This document shows positions 40,878-49,504 of a DNA stretch of 64,000 nt, one piece after another. The stretch is taken from the NCBI GenBank assembly GCA_964459325.1, contig CAYWKU010000018.1, positions 1 through 64,000 of the forward strand. The letters are read 5' to 3'. The notes beneath the pieces were generated by a model. It was not told where the DNA came from, ran no database searches, and was given only the letters and a program-made list of their open reading frames with translations. Within the stretch, counting starts at the first letter, position 1. Every line of letters begins with the position of its first letter. Both the position numbers and the translations under genes were made by a program. Origin of the DNA: CAYWKU01 sp964459325 (GTDB taxonomy: Bacteria > RBG-13-61-14 > CAYWKU01).

Positions 40878-42815
40878 TTATAAGGAGCCTGATGCCGGGT
40901 TATCCGGCATGACAGATTTACGTGAGGACCTGACTCGACCCACCCTCCCGGACTTTTTAAACGCGGCCCAAACCGCTCCGGGACCTGCGGTGGCCTCAAC
41001 GCTTCGTCGAGCGCGGTCTGCGTGGCTGCCCTTCAGGGCCTCCGGCCCTTGCTCGCCGTACAACTCCAGATGTGCGGCGTTAAGTATCAGGGCGAGGTGA
41101 GTAAAAGCCTGGGGAAAGTTTCCAAGAAACTCGTTAGTATCAGGGTCTATTTCCTCCGAGTATAAACCAACGTCGTTGGCGCACTCCAGGAGTCGGCTGA
41201 ATAACTCCTTAGCTTCCCCGGCTCTTCCCACGAACAGTAGGGCGTCTACGAGCCAGAAACTGCAAATCAGAAAGGCTCCCTCGTCCCCCTCCAGGCCATC
41301 GGCGGTATTGTAACGCATCAGGTAGTTACCCCGCCGGAGTTCCCGCTCGACAACCTCCACCGTCCGTCTGAATTTCGATGGTTCCAGGGGGAAACCTACA
41401 ATCGGCGCCATCAACAGGGAGGCGTCAACGGCGCTCTCCCCGTATGCCTGCACCAGATGGCCGTTGTCTCGAGATGTGCCTTCCGACATTATTGTGTTAA
41501 AGATTGTGTCCCGGAGGTGTGTCAGCTTTCGAGTTTTGCCGAACAGGCGAATGGCGCGGTCAACAGTCACCCAGCACATTATCTTGCCGTGTACATGGTG
41601 CTTAGGCGCTCCTCTCATCTCCCATATACCCGGGTCCGGCTCATTCCAATTGTCGGTGACGAATTCGGCCAACGATTCCAGAAAACCGATTTGAGCGCTA
41701 TCCAATTTGCCCCCGAGCGTGCGGTATAAGTGCGCCCAGTCGAGAACTTCACCGTAGATGTCGAGCTGTTGCTGGTCGAAAGCCCCATTGCCGGTTCTCA
41801 CCGGCCTGCTACCCCGATAACCCTCAAGGTGATTCATCTCCACCTCGTAGAGCTCCGTTTCTCTTCCGATTCCATACATTATTCTCAACCGCGGCTTGGT
41901 GAGGTGACATACCCGGGTGAGAAATTCTCCGAATTTTCTGGCTTCACCGCTGTAACCCAGAACGGCAAGTGAGTAGAGGATGAAGGTAGAGTCACGGAGC
42001 CAGCAGTAGCGGTAATCCCAGTTACGCACCCCTCCGATACCTTCGGGGAGCGAAGTCGTCGGAGCAGCCACTATCGCTCCGGTCGGGGCATACGTGAGTA
42101 GCTTCAAAACCAGGGCGCTTCGCATGACGTGTTCCAGGTGGGGACCGCTGTAGCGGCAATAATCGGACCACTCCTCCCAGAACGCACGAGTGACCTGTAA
42201 AAGGCGCTCACATCCTGAAGAAATAACCAATCCGGCAATCGGTGTCGGTGTAACTACGAAACGTTTTTGCTCTCCTGTGCGAAGCTCCAACTCAGCCCCG
42301 GCATTGTCCCCTCTTATGTTCAACGCCGCGTCAGTGTGTAAACAGAGGCCGGCTTCAGCACTGAAGTAGCCCTCGGAAGGAGAAAACAGGTTCGCCGGGC
42401 GGCGGGCGAAATCCACGGTTGGCTTATAATCCGCTTTTATCGTTACTTTCCCTTCCAGACACTCGACCAGCCTCACCAACCAGAACGGCGCATTCAGCGT
42501 TACGTAGTCATGCACCCCGGCGCCCGGCGCCCGCCCAACCGGCATGAAGTCCGTCACGGCCAACTTGCCGCACGAGGTTGTAAAGGTTGTCTGCAAAATG
42601 TTGGTATTCCGCAGATAGTGACGGGAAGTTTCATAACTGCCCCCCGGCTGAACGGATAAATGGCCGCCTCTGTGCGCATCCAGAATACGACAGAAAACGG
42701 GGTCTGAGTCGAACCGACCAAGGGTACACCAATCTATACTACCGTCCCGGGACACCAGGGCCGCTCCGTGACAATCTCCAATTATGGCGTAATCTTTAAT
42801 AGGCAGATACGACAA
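40878..42815 (-). CDS. Glycoside hydrolase family 15 protein (glucoamylase/trehalase-like)
   Basis: A 645-residue protein starting YLPIKDYAIIGDCHGAALVSRDGSIDWC, the bacterial GH15 signature, with an N-terminal beta domain and a C-terminal alpha/alpha barrel that includes GIGGVRNWDYRYCWLRDSTF. Such proteins hydrolyse terminal alpha-glucosidic bonds in oligosaccharides or trehalose. No signal peptide is seen, so it acts in the cytoplasm. Its glucose would feed zwf-pgl-gnd, encoded 7 kb away in the same segment; that connection is inferred. The last 10 codons contain a GCCGG hairpin. Confidence 0.87.
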   Translation of the reverse strand: MSYLPIKDYAIIGDCHGAALVSRDGSIDWCTLGRFDSDPVFCRILDAHRGGHLSVQPGGSYETSRHYLRNTNILQTTFTTSCGKLAVTDFMPVGRAPGAGVHDYVTLNAPFWLVRLVECLEGKVTIKADYKPTVDFARRPANLFSPSEGYFSAEAGLCLHTDAALNIRGDNAGAELELRTGEQKRFVVTPTPIAGLVISSGCERLLQVTRAFWEEWSDYCRYSGPHLEHVMRSALVLKLLTYAPTGAIVAAPTTSLPEGIGGVRNWDYRYCWLRDSTFILYSLAVLGYSGEARKFGEFLTRVCHLTKPRLRIMYGIGRETELYEVEMNHLEGYRGSRPVRTGNGAFDQQQLDIYGEVLDWAHLYRTLGGKLDSAQIGFLESLAEFVTDNWNEPDPGIWEMRGAPKHHVHGKIMCWVTVDRAIRLFGKTRKLTHLRDTIFNTIMSEGTSRDNGHLVQAYGESAVDASLLMAPIVGFPLEPSKFRRTVEVVERELRRGNYLMRYNTADGLEGDEGAFLICSFWLVDALLFVGRAGEAKELFSRLLECANDVGLYSEEIDPDTNEFLGNFPQAFTHLALILNAAHLELYGEQGPEALKGSHADRARRSVEATAGPGAVWAAFKKSGRVGRVRSSRKSVMPDNPASGSL

Positions 42816-42955
42816 TGAGTTTTTTTATCCCCTTTCCCGAAGCAAACTTCTCGTATATTACATTAGTTACAATTTAAGATGATGCAACGGATTTTTCATT
42901 TTTAACTTTAACCACGTATTTTGATTTTGCCTGATGTAAGACAGTTGCTGTTATG

Positions 42956-44290
42956 TTAAAGCATGCCGCTTATATCGCTTGAAGCCGTGGGGTATGACAT
43001 AGGAACCCTCTTTATGTCGCTTGCCTTAATTCCGGAGGAGATGGCCAGGGCGAATATATTTATTATCTCCTCGGCAGAAGGCCCAAGTAAGTGAGCGCCA
43101 ACTATGCGCTCGGAGTCCTCGTCTATAAGCACCTTATAACCTGCGTGCTTGTTATTAATTCTGCGTGAAGTAAACCATCCGCCGGTATCCTGTTGTTTAA
43201 GGCGATAGTTTATTCTCTTCTCCTTGGCTTCTTCCTCCGTCAAGCCGACCATGGCCAGAGGCGGCTCGGTGTAAACGCACGACGCCACGGCGGAGTAGTC
43301 GAGCTTTTTATGGTTGCCTTCTACCATATTGCGAGCCGCCGCGGAACCCTGCATTATTGCAACGGGCGTTAAGGGAGGTCCCACTGCGGCGGCGTCTCCG
43401 GCCGCGTAGACATCAGGGTTGGAGTAACTTTGAAGGTAGTCGTTCACTATTATTCCCCCCTTGCCCATCTCGACATTGGCCCTTTCAAGGTTGAGGTCAT
43501 TCACGTCCGGGACTCTCCCCGCTCCGTGTACCACCAGCTCGGCCGTCAACTGTTTATCCCCTGAGTTCACCCGAAAGCCGTCCTGCTTGGTTTCCACGGA
43601 GGTTACCGGCGAGTTCAACCGCACGTCTATGCCGTCATCTTCGGATGATTCTATCAACATATTTACCATATCCCGGTCAAAGCGGGCCAGTGGTTTGTCG
43701 CTCCTGTGAATAATGGCGGTTCCGGCCCCCGCCCTGGTGGTCAAGTGCGCGAACTCGAAGGATACAAATCCTCCCCCCACAAAAGCGATTTTTTCCGGCA
43801 TGCTCTCGATCTCCATGAAGCGCTCGCTGTCTATCAAGTACTCGCTGCCGGGGATATCGAGCGGCCTGGGCTTTGCGCCAGAAGCTATAAGGAACTTCCC
43901 CGCCTTTATGCTCTCGCCATCTACGTTTATTTCATCAAGGCCGGTGAATGCCGCCGCCCCGCTTATAAGCCTTATTTTTGCTTCCTCGAAACTTTTTCTC
44001 GCATACTCCGGGAATGGCTGGGTGAACGTCCTCTTGAATTTTACAAGCTCTTGCCATTGAACGCCGGGAAGTCGCGCTACCCCCTTTCCAAGCATGCGCG
44101 AGGCGCGGTCGGCTATCTCGGCCGCTCCCACGAGCACTTTCTTGGGGTCGCAGCCCCTCAGGGGGCAGGTTCCGCCCGGCGGGCGCTTGTCAATCACTGC
44201 CACACTCCATCCAAGCTCTCTGCACTTATAAGCGGCCGTTGTCCCGGCCACGCCGGTGCCTATAACCACCAGGTCAAACTGTTCGCTCAT
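42956..44290 (-). CDS. FAD-dependent NAD(P) disulfide oxidoreductase family protein
   Basis: A 444-residue flavoprotein from the ATG at 44290. FAD motif DLVVIGTGVAGTTAAY, redox-active pair Cys42/Cys47 in GGTCPLRGCDPKK, NAD(P) motif KIAFVGGGFVSFEFAHL and VYAAGDAA are present. The C-terminal HP-T-x2-E pair of glutathione-reductase-type enzymes reads MSYPTASSDI, with no His, so the thiol-disulfide chemistry is altered. It lies 78 bases after the egtD/ergothioneine synthase pair on the same strand, and may supply electrons to that molybdopterin enzyme or recycle a thiol, by inference. It is a distant relative of the flavoprotein at 36631-38151. Confidence 0.86.
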   Translation of the reverse strand: MSEQFDLVVIGTGVAGTTAAYKCRELGWSVAVIDKRPPGGTCPLRGCDPKKVLVGAAEIADRASRMLGKGVARLPGVQWQELVKFKRTFTQPFPEYARKSFEEAKIRLISGAAAFTGLDEINVDGESIKAGKFLIASGAKPRPLDIPGSEYLIDSERFMEIESMPEKIAFVGGGFVSFEFAHLTTRAGAGTAIIHRSDKPLARFDRDMVNMLIESSEDDGIDVRLNSPVTSVETKQDGFRVNSGDKQLTAELVVHGAGRVPDVNDLNLERANVEMGKGGIIVNDYLQSYSNPDVYAAGDAAAVGPPLTPVAIMQGSAAARNMVEGNHKKLDYSAVASCVYTEPPLAMVGLTEEEAKEKRINYRLKQQDTGGWFTSRRINNKHAGYKVLIDEDSERIVGAHLLGPSAEEIINIFALAISSGIKASDIKRVPMSYPTASSDISGML

Positions 44291-44368
44291 GGCATTACCG
44301 CCTTTCAATTCTCGGGGTGAAGGGAAACACTCCAAGCATTTTAATATAAAACAGCCTTCGGATACTCC

Positions 44369-47300
44369 TTATCTGCAAGGAGCGAAGTGTACCGTGTTCT
44401 TGGATTTGGTCAGGGTGTCTTCTAGTGCCTCCAGTGTTTTGTCTACCTGCTCTTCCGTAGTGGTAATTCCCAGCGAAAGTCTTATCGAACAGTGAGCCTG
44501 CTCCTCGGTAAGTCCCATGGCCAGAAGCGTGGCCGAGGGTTTGGTAGAGCCTGCTTTGCATGCAGACCCTGAAGAAAGGTAAATACCCCTCTGGCTCAGA
44601 GCGGTAACCAGTGATTCTCCTCTGAAGCCGGGCAACGTAATGTTCGAGGTGTTGGCAGTCCGGTCGGCTCCCTTTCCGTTCACGAAGCTTCCTTCGAACA
44701 GTGAAAGTATGCCCTCCTCAAGCTTGTCGCGAAGTTGGCGGACGGTTTCTATCCTTTTCAGATATTCTCCAACCATTTCAGACGCTTTGCCCATTGCCAC
44801 GATGCCGGGGGTGTTTTCGGTGCCGGCCCGCAGTCCCGATTCTTGTCCTCCGCCGCTAATAAGCGGGTGAAGCCCTATACCCTTGCGGCAATAAAGCGCG
44901 CCCACTCCCTTGGGCCCGTATATTTTGTGCGCCGAGACCGAGAGCATGTCCACTTCAAGCTCTTGGACGTCAACCGGTATTTTTCCGAGTCCTTGTACCG
45001 CGTCGCAATGGAACAGGACTCCCCTTTCTTTCGCCGCTTTCGCCATTTCCCGGATTGGCTCTATGGTTCCGGTTTCGTTGTTGGCCAGCATCACGCTGGC
45101 GAGCACGGTTCGGTCATTCAGGGCGCGGTAAAAGTCTTCGGGGTGTACGAGACCGTTTTCATCCGCCGGGAGATACGTAACGCTGCAGCCGAACTTTTCG
45201 AGCCATTCGAAGGCGTTTATTGTGGCCGGGTGTTCTATTTCGGTGGTGATGAAATGAGCGCCGTCACCTAGGCGGCCAAGGGCGGCGCCTTTTATGGCAA
45301 GGTTGTTGGCTTCACTGCCGCTGCCGGTGAAGATAATTCGTTTGGCGATGCAATTGAGGGCGGCGGCCAGCTTTCGGCGCGATTCATCTATCCTGGATTT
45401 TACACGAGTGCCCGCGCGGTGAATACTTGACGGATTGCCGTACTCGGTAAGAAACTCCTCCATTGTTTCTCGGACTTCTTCGGAGATGGGCGTAGTAGCG
45501 TTATGGTCAAGATAAATTTCTTCCATGAATTTGGATTCGGGAGCCACCCCCAACTCCCGTTCGGATAACCGGGGGGAGAGCACGACGGCCTTGTTTTGTT
45601 CAGCGACCTTTTCCACCCGGCACAAGAGGCACTTATATACCGGAAATCCGGAGATGGGGTCGTAATTTTCGAGGTTCGTTAACTCGTTTATGTTTCTTTC
45701 CGACCACTCTTTAGGACCCACCGGACTACCGCATGCGTGATTGGCTTCTACATTACCCGGTGCAATCTCCTCTGAAACAACGGCACGCATAGTTATCCTG
45801 CCGTGGGGCGTAGTAATTTTCACCATATCTCCCTGCTCGATTCCGCGCGATTCGGCGTCTTTTGTGTTTAAAGTCACAGTCGGCTCGGGTTTTTCGCGTA
45901 TCAGCCCGGGGACTCCGCGATGCTGGGTGTGGAAAGTGGTTCTCACCCGCGCCCCCGAGTTGAAAACGAGGGGGTAATCGTCGGCCAGGTCGGGCCTCGA
46001 CAGCGGGCCTTCGACCGGCTCGGTATAAACCGGCAAGGGGTCGTATCCGTAATCTTCCAGCGTGGTTGAATATATCTCCAACTTGCCTGACGGAGTGTCG
46101 AAGCCGGGCCGCCCGTCTTCGCGCAGCTGCCCTTTTTCCCACTTTTTGTACTGCATTATTTCGGCGTCCACCGACACCATTCCACCGGCCTTGCGAACGT
46201 CGTCTATCGTATAGCCGGACTCTTTCAGGATGTAGTCGTACAGCTCCTCCGGGTTCTGTGGATACAAATGGCCGTAACCGAGCCGTTCGGCAAGCTCGGC
46301 CATTATCCACAAATCGCTCCTGGATTCCCCCAGCGGCTCAATCATTTTTTCCCGGAGTCGGAAGATGGGACCATAAGTCATGTAAGAATCGGTCTCGAAA
46401 TAAGTGCAGGCGGGAAGCACTATATCCGCGTAGGCCGCGTCGGCGGTTAACTGCCTGTCTATGCAGACCATGAAGTCGAGGTTCTCGAACGTTTTTTTCC
46501 ATATATCGGGATTGGGCCACGAAGTTATCATCGACGCTCCCATCACCATCAATGCCCGCACCGGGTAGGGTTTTCCTTCCAGGACGGCTTCGGGAAGGGC
46601 GATGGCGTGAGCTTCGTCGCGATAATCGACATATACGGGAAACCTGTCGTCCCCCAGTTTGCGCACTCCTTTCGGGCTTTTGACCAGGCCGGACCTGTTG
46701 AGGGGGAACTTGTTGTTTTTCATGAGAAAACAACGCCCGCCGGGCACATCAAGTTGACCGGCCAGGGCCCATAGAATCACAGTGGCCCTTATCGCCTGGA
46801 CGCCGCTGTTGCTATACTCCATGCCGGTGTACATGTACTGGCTCGCGCCCCTGACCTCCGCCAATCGGCGGGCCAGCTTGCGAATATCTCCGGCGGAGAC
46901 GCCGGTAATCTCTTCAGCGACCTCCGGTCGGAAATGCTGGACATATCGGGAAAAGTCGTCAAAGCCGAAAGTCCAGTCGGTTACGAAATCGTCATCGTAA
47001 AGCTCCTCTTCGACCAGTACGTTACAAAGTGCAAGCGCCAGGGCGCCATCGGTTCCGGGCCTTATCGGTATCCATTGCGCATCAGTGAGTTTTGCCGTGA
47101 CGGTCCTGCGGGGGTCTATAACGATAACCTCTGCCCCGCGCTGCTTCGCCGCCATTATTCTTCTCATGTCTATGGGAGGCAGGTCAGTGGCCGGGTTGGC
47201 CCCCCATACCACCACAAGCTCCGAGTTGTCCACGTCGTTGAACATGTCCGGAAGGATTTTGCCTGTGGTGAGGTGGGGCGCGATTATGCCATAAGATACG

Positions 47301-47764
47301 TAACAAAGCGCGCCCACTCCCATCGTGTTGGGCGACCCGTAAGGAAAAAGCACACTGCTGGCCGACGAAGTAGGGACGTCGGCGGGCTGGTAGATATCGC
47401 AAAATGCCTGCTCGAAGGAGCCGACACCGGTGTAAATGGATGCAGCCTCCGGCCCGAATTCGGCCTTTATTTTTTCCAGGTTATATAATATCTCTTCAAA
47501 GGCTTGTTCCCAGGAAATTCTTTCAAATTCGTAATTTCCCCGGCTTCCTTTGCGTTTAAGGGGATATTGGAGACGGTCGGGCGAGTAAATGATGTCATGG
47601 ACGTGTTCAGCAAGCTTACAGGTTATCCCCATGACGGGGTCGTTGTCCGGTTCAAGCTTTATTATCTTTCCCTGCTCGTCGTAGAAAGCCTTTATCCAGC
47701 ATCCTGCCGGACAGATTCCGCATATACCCCTGCGCATGTCCTTGAAACCTCTGGCAGGCGCCAT
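44369..47764 (-). CDS. Molybdopterin oxidoreductase fused to cysteine desulfurase (metallopterin-dependent ergothioneine synthase type)
   Basis: A 1131-residue fusion. Residues 1-746 are a DMSO-reductase-family subunit with a [4Fe-4S] motif (Cys15, 18, 22 and 49), bis-MGD binding signatures (VVVWGANPATD, VIDPRRTVT, MVMGASMITSWPNPD) and a likely Mo-ligand Cys154 in GVGALCYVSYG. From Met747 on it is a full NifS/IscS-like desulfurase (YLDHNATTP, PLP Lys in SVSAHKIYGPK, persulfide Cys in SSGSACKAG). The ATG overlaps the stop of egtD by one base. A metallopterin-dependent ergothioneine synthase with this build, transferring Cys sulfur to trimethylhistidine without oxygen, has to my recollection been described from Caldithrix abyssi; the egtD linkage supports the same role here. 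Confidence 0.85.
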   Translation of the reverse strand: MAPARGFKDMRRGICGICPAGCWIKAFYDEQGKIIKLEPDNDPVMGITCKLAEHVHDIIYSPDRLQYPLKRKGSRGNYEFERISWEQAFEEILYNLEKIKAEFGPEAASIYTGVGSFEQAFCDIYQPADVPTSSASSVLFPYGSPNTMGVGALCYVSYGIIAPHLTTGKILPDMFNDVDNSELVVVWGANPATDLPPIDMRRIMAAKQRGAEVIVIDPRRTVTAKLTDAQWIPIRPGTDGALALALCNVLVEEELYDDDFVTDWTFGFDDFSRYVQHFRPEVAEEITGVSAGDIRKLARRLAEVRGASQYMYTGMEYSNSGVQAIRATVILWALAGQLDVPGGRCFLMKNNKFPLNRSGLVKSPKGVRKLGDDRFPVYVDYRDEAHAIALPEAVLEGKPYPVRALMVMGASMITSWPNPDIWKKTFENLDFMVCIDRQLTADAAYADIVLPACTYFETDSYMTYGPIFRLREKMIEPLGESRSDLWIMAELAERLGYGHLYPQNPEELYDYILKESGYTIDDVRKAGGMVSVDAEIMQYKKWEKGQLREDGRPGFDTPSGKLEIYSTTLEDYGYDPLPVYTEPVEGPLSRPDLADDYPLVFNSGARVRTTFHTQHRGVPGLIREKPEPTVTLNTKDAESRGIEQGDMVKITTPHGRITMRAVVSEEIAPGNVEANHACGSPVGPKEWSERNINELTNLENYDPISGFPVYKCLLCRVEKVAEQNKAVVLSPRLSERELGVAPESKFMEEIYLDHNATTPISEEVRETMEEFLTEYGNPSSIHRAGTRVKSRIDESRRKLAAALNCIAKRIIFTGSGSEANNLAIKGAALGRLGDGAHFITTEIEHPATINAFEWLEKFGCSVTYLPADENGLVHPEDFYRALNDRTVLASVMLANNETGTIEPIREMAKAAKERGVLFHCDAVQGLGKIPVDVQELEVDMLSVSAHKIYGPKGVGALYCRKGIGLHPLISGGGQESGLRAGTENTPGIVAMGKASEMVGEYLKRIETVRQLRDKLEEGILSLFEGSFVNGKGADRTANTSNITLPGFRGESLVTALSQRGIYLSSGSACKAGSTKPSATLLAMGLTEEQAHCSIRLSLGITTTEEQVDKTLEALEDTLTKSKNTVHFAPCR

Positions 47765-48801
47765 TATTCCCCTAACCTGCGCAATAATAGAAGGGCGAAA
47801 TGTTTGTTCGAGTCGGTTAATACCAGCTCGGCTTTGAAACCGAAACCGGACAAATAGGGCACGAGTTTATCCAGCCTGTACTTACGGCTTATCTCAGTGT
47901 GGATTTTCTCGTTTTCGTCAACCTCGAAGCTTTTCCCGACCGGTTTTACCTTTATAACCTGCGCTTTTGTGAAATGGGCGCATATTTCAACCCTTTCCCT
48001 TTCTTCCGAATACCGTGCCCGATGCTCCACGCTGTCAACATCAATATCCGATTTAAATTCGCGGTTCATCCGGGCAAACAGATTTTTGGTAAAAGCAGCG
48101 GTAACTCCCGCCTTGTCGTTATATGCCGCTTCCAACGTTTCTGTATCCTTGACAAGGTCTACGCCCAGCAAAAAATAATCCCCGGTATTCAGGCATTGGG
48201 ACATGCTTTTCCAGAATACGTGTTCGGTATCTTCATCGAAGTTTCCGATTGAGCTGCCGAGGAACATTACCATTACGGGAGTGATGTGGCTGAGTAAAGG
48301 AAAAGCGCACTCAAAAGAGCCGTTAATACCCGTAAAAGTTACTTGCTCGTGCTGTGACGCTATACTATCACACGCTTGCTCAAGCGCCGCCCTGCTTACG
48401 TCTATGGGGACATAACGTGCATACTTGTAGTGGTCGGTAAAGGCGCTCAGAATATGATTGGTTTTTACTGAACTTCCTGAGCCCAATTCTACAAGGCTGG
48501 CCGGACCGACAATCTCGCTGATTTGTTTCGCAGAAGCTTTGAGTATTGAGGCTTCTGCACGGGTCAGGTAGTACTCGGGTTGTTCACAGATGAGGTCGAA
48601 AAGTTCACTGCCGCGGCTGTCGTAAAGAAATTTAGATTCCAGCCTCTTTGGATTAAGGGAGAGCGTGTACGCCGCCGATGTGGCGAAATCACCCGCCAGC
48701 TCCAAGACATTTGCAGCCTCCAGTATAAAGCTCTCTTCCCCCCTCGTAACTTCGTTGACCAACTTTGCCAAGCTTAATGGTGCGGTTTGCCTTGATGTCA
48801 T
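47764..48801 (-). CDS. egtD: L-histidine N(alpha)-methyltransferase EgtD
   Basis: A 345-residue SAM-dependent enzyme that trimethylates histidine to hercynine. Family marks are LPKRLESKFLYDSRGSELFD-like NPKRLESKFLYDSRGSELFD, EYYLTRAEASIL, VELGSGSSVKT for SAM, YVPIDVSRAALE, MVMFLGSSIGNFD and LLGVDLVKD, all in order. Size is typical. TAATG couples its stop to the start of the molybdopterin-desulfurase fusion, so the two form a two-gene ergothioneine unit with no EgtB, EgtC or EanB. A clear promoter lies 88 bases upstream. Confidence 0.92.
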   Translation of the reverse strand: MTSRQTAPLSLAKLVNEVTRGEESFILEAANVLELAGDFATSAAYTLSLNPKRLESKFLYDSRGSELFDLICEQPEYYLTRAEASILKASAKQISEIVGPASLVELGSGSSVKTNHILSAFTDHYKYARYVPIDVSRAALEQACDSIASQHEQVTFTGINGSFECAFPLLSHITPVMVMFLGSSIGNFDEDTEHVFWKSMSQCLNTGDYFLLGVDLVKDTETLEAAYNDKAGVTAAFTKNLFARMNREFKSDIDVDSVEHRARYSEERERVEICAHFTKAQVIKVKPVGKSFEVDENEKIHTEISRKYRLDKLVPYLSGFGFKAELVLTDSNKHFALLLLRRLGE

Positions 48802-48888
48802 GCAATACGCCCTTTCTCCGGGTGGCCGGAGGATTTATTTGTTTAATTTCAGGCTGAATGAACGTTGCGAAATTACATAATCATATGA

Positions 48889-48916
48889 AATATAATAACT
48901 GACCAAAGTCCGTCAA
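48889..48916 (-). promoter_or_regulatory. Sigma-70-type promoter of egtD
   Basis: On the minus strand TTGACG (48916-48911), a 16-base spacer, then TATATT (48894-48889). The leader of about 80 bases carries CCGGAGGA. It is one of the best matches in the window. Confidence 0.7.
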
Positions 48917-48972
48917 CCTCCGCCGGACGCAAAATATACTAAATACCCTCAAACATCTCTGTTCAAAATCGG

Positions 48973-49096
48973 TTTTGGATTTGGGCAGCATCTGGCACAT
49001 ATAGGGAACCTGGTTTTTAGCTTGTTCGCGAAATTCAATAAATTCAATGGTTTAACCCGTACAAAGGCTATTTTCGAATTATTTTGGACAGCAATG
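48973..49096 (+). repeat. Dispersed repeat family B, copy 2
   Basis: It matches the minus strand of 20976-21097: GGCAGCATCTGGCACA, GAACCTGGTTTTTAGC, then TTAACCCGTACAAAGGCTATTTTCG and ATTTTGGACAGCAATG in the same order and spacing. The ends and the last 45 bases are best conserved. Confidence 0.78.
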
Positions 49097-49504
49097 ACCC
49101 TCAAAATCTCCGGTTAAGTGGCCGGTCAGGTGCGATACCTTTATAAAGGAACGGAGGTAAAAGCCCCCGCCGCTTACCGGCGCGATGCGCAATTGAGTTT
49201 TTTCATAAATGAGCATAACACCACTTGAGAATCGAGACACTTTATGGCACTTTACGTAAAAGCGATGCAAACACGAATTCCCTCTCGTAATTACCGTTCG
49301 TTTACGTGTTTGTGGCGATAGTCAGGGAACGGGTGAATCTGAGCTCAGGCCTCTACCCGCTTCTAAGGGTTTTAAGAATCAGTACAACTGTATGTTACGG
49401 AGCGATTGAAAAAGAGCCGAGGAATGTATCGTCCCCCGAGATTTCGGGGAAGATTTTAACCTTCAGTTTGCGGAGCGTTTGAAAAAAATATGCAGGAGGC
49501 CGGA

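Larger units (their letters stand above)
48802..49504. other. 700-bp divergent intergenic region between egtD and zwf
   Basis: It contains the egtD promoter, repeat family B copy 2, and about 400 bp before zwf in which I find no gene. Two similar strings, CGGAGCGATTGAAAAA (49399-49414) and CGGAGCGTTTGAAAAA (49471-49486), lie 72 bases apart. They may be regulatory sites for zwf. Confidence 0.6.

Noticed and set aside
45300..45560. The NifS half of the fusion as a separate gene starting at 45526
   Set aside because: The frame is continuous through the junction with no stop, and the nearest purine-rich string (GGGGGTGG) is too far upstream for a clear start. Internal initiation remains possible but is not supported.
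49079..49270. A 63-codon minus-strand frame in the egtD-zwf gap
   Set aside because: It overlaps repeat family B, lacks a ribosome site and has no recognisable motif.
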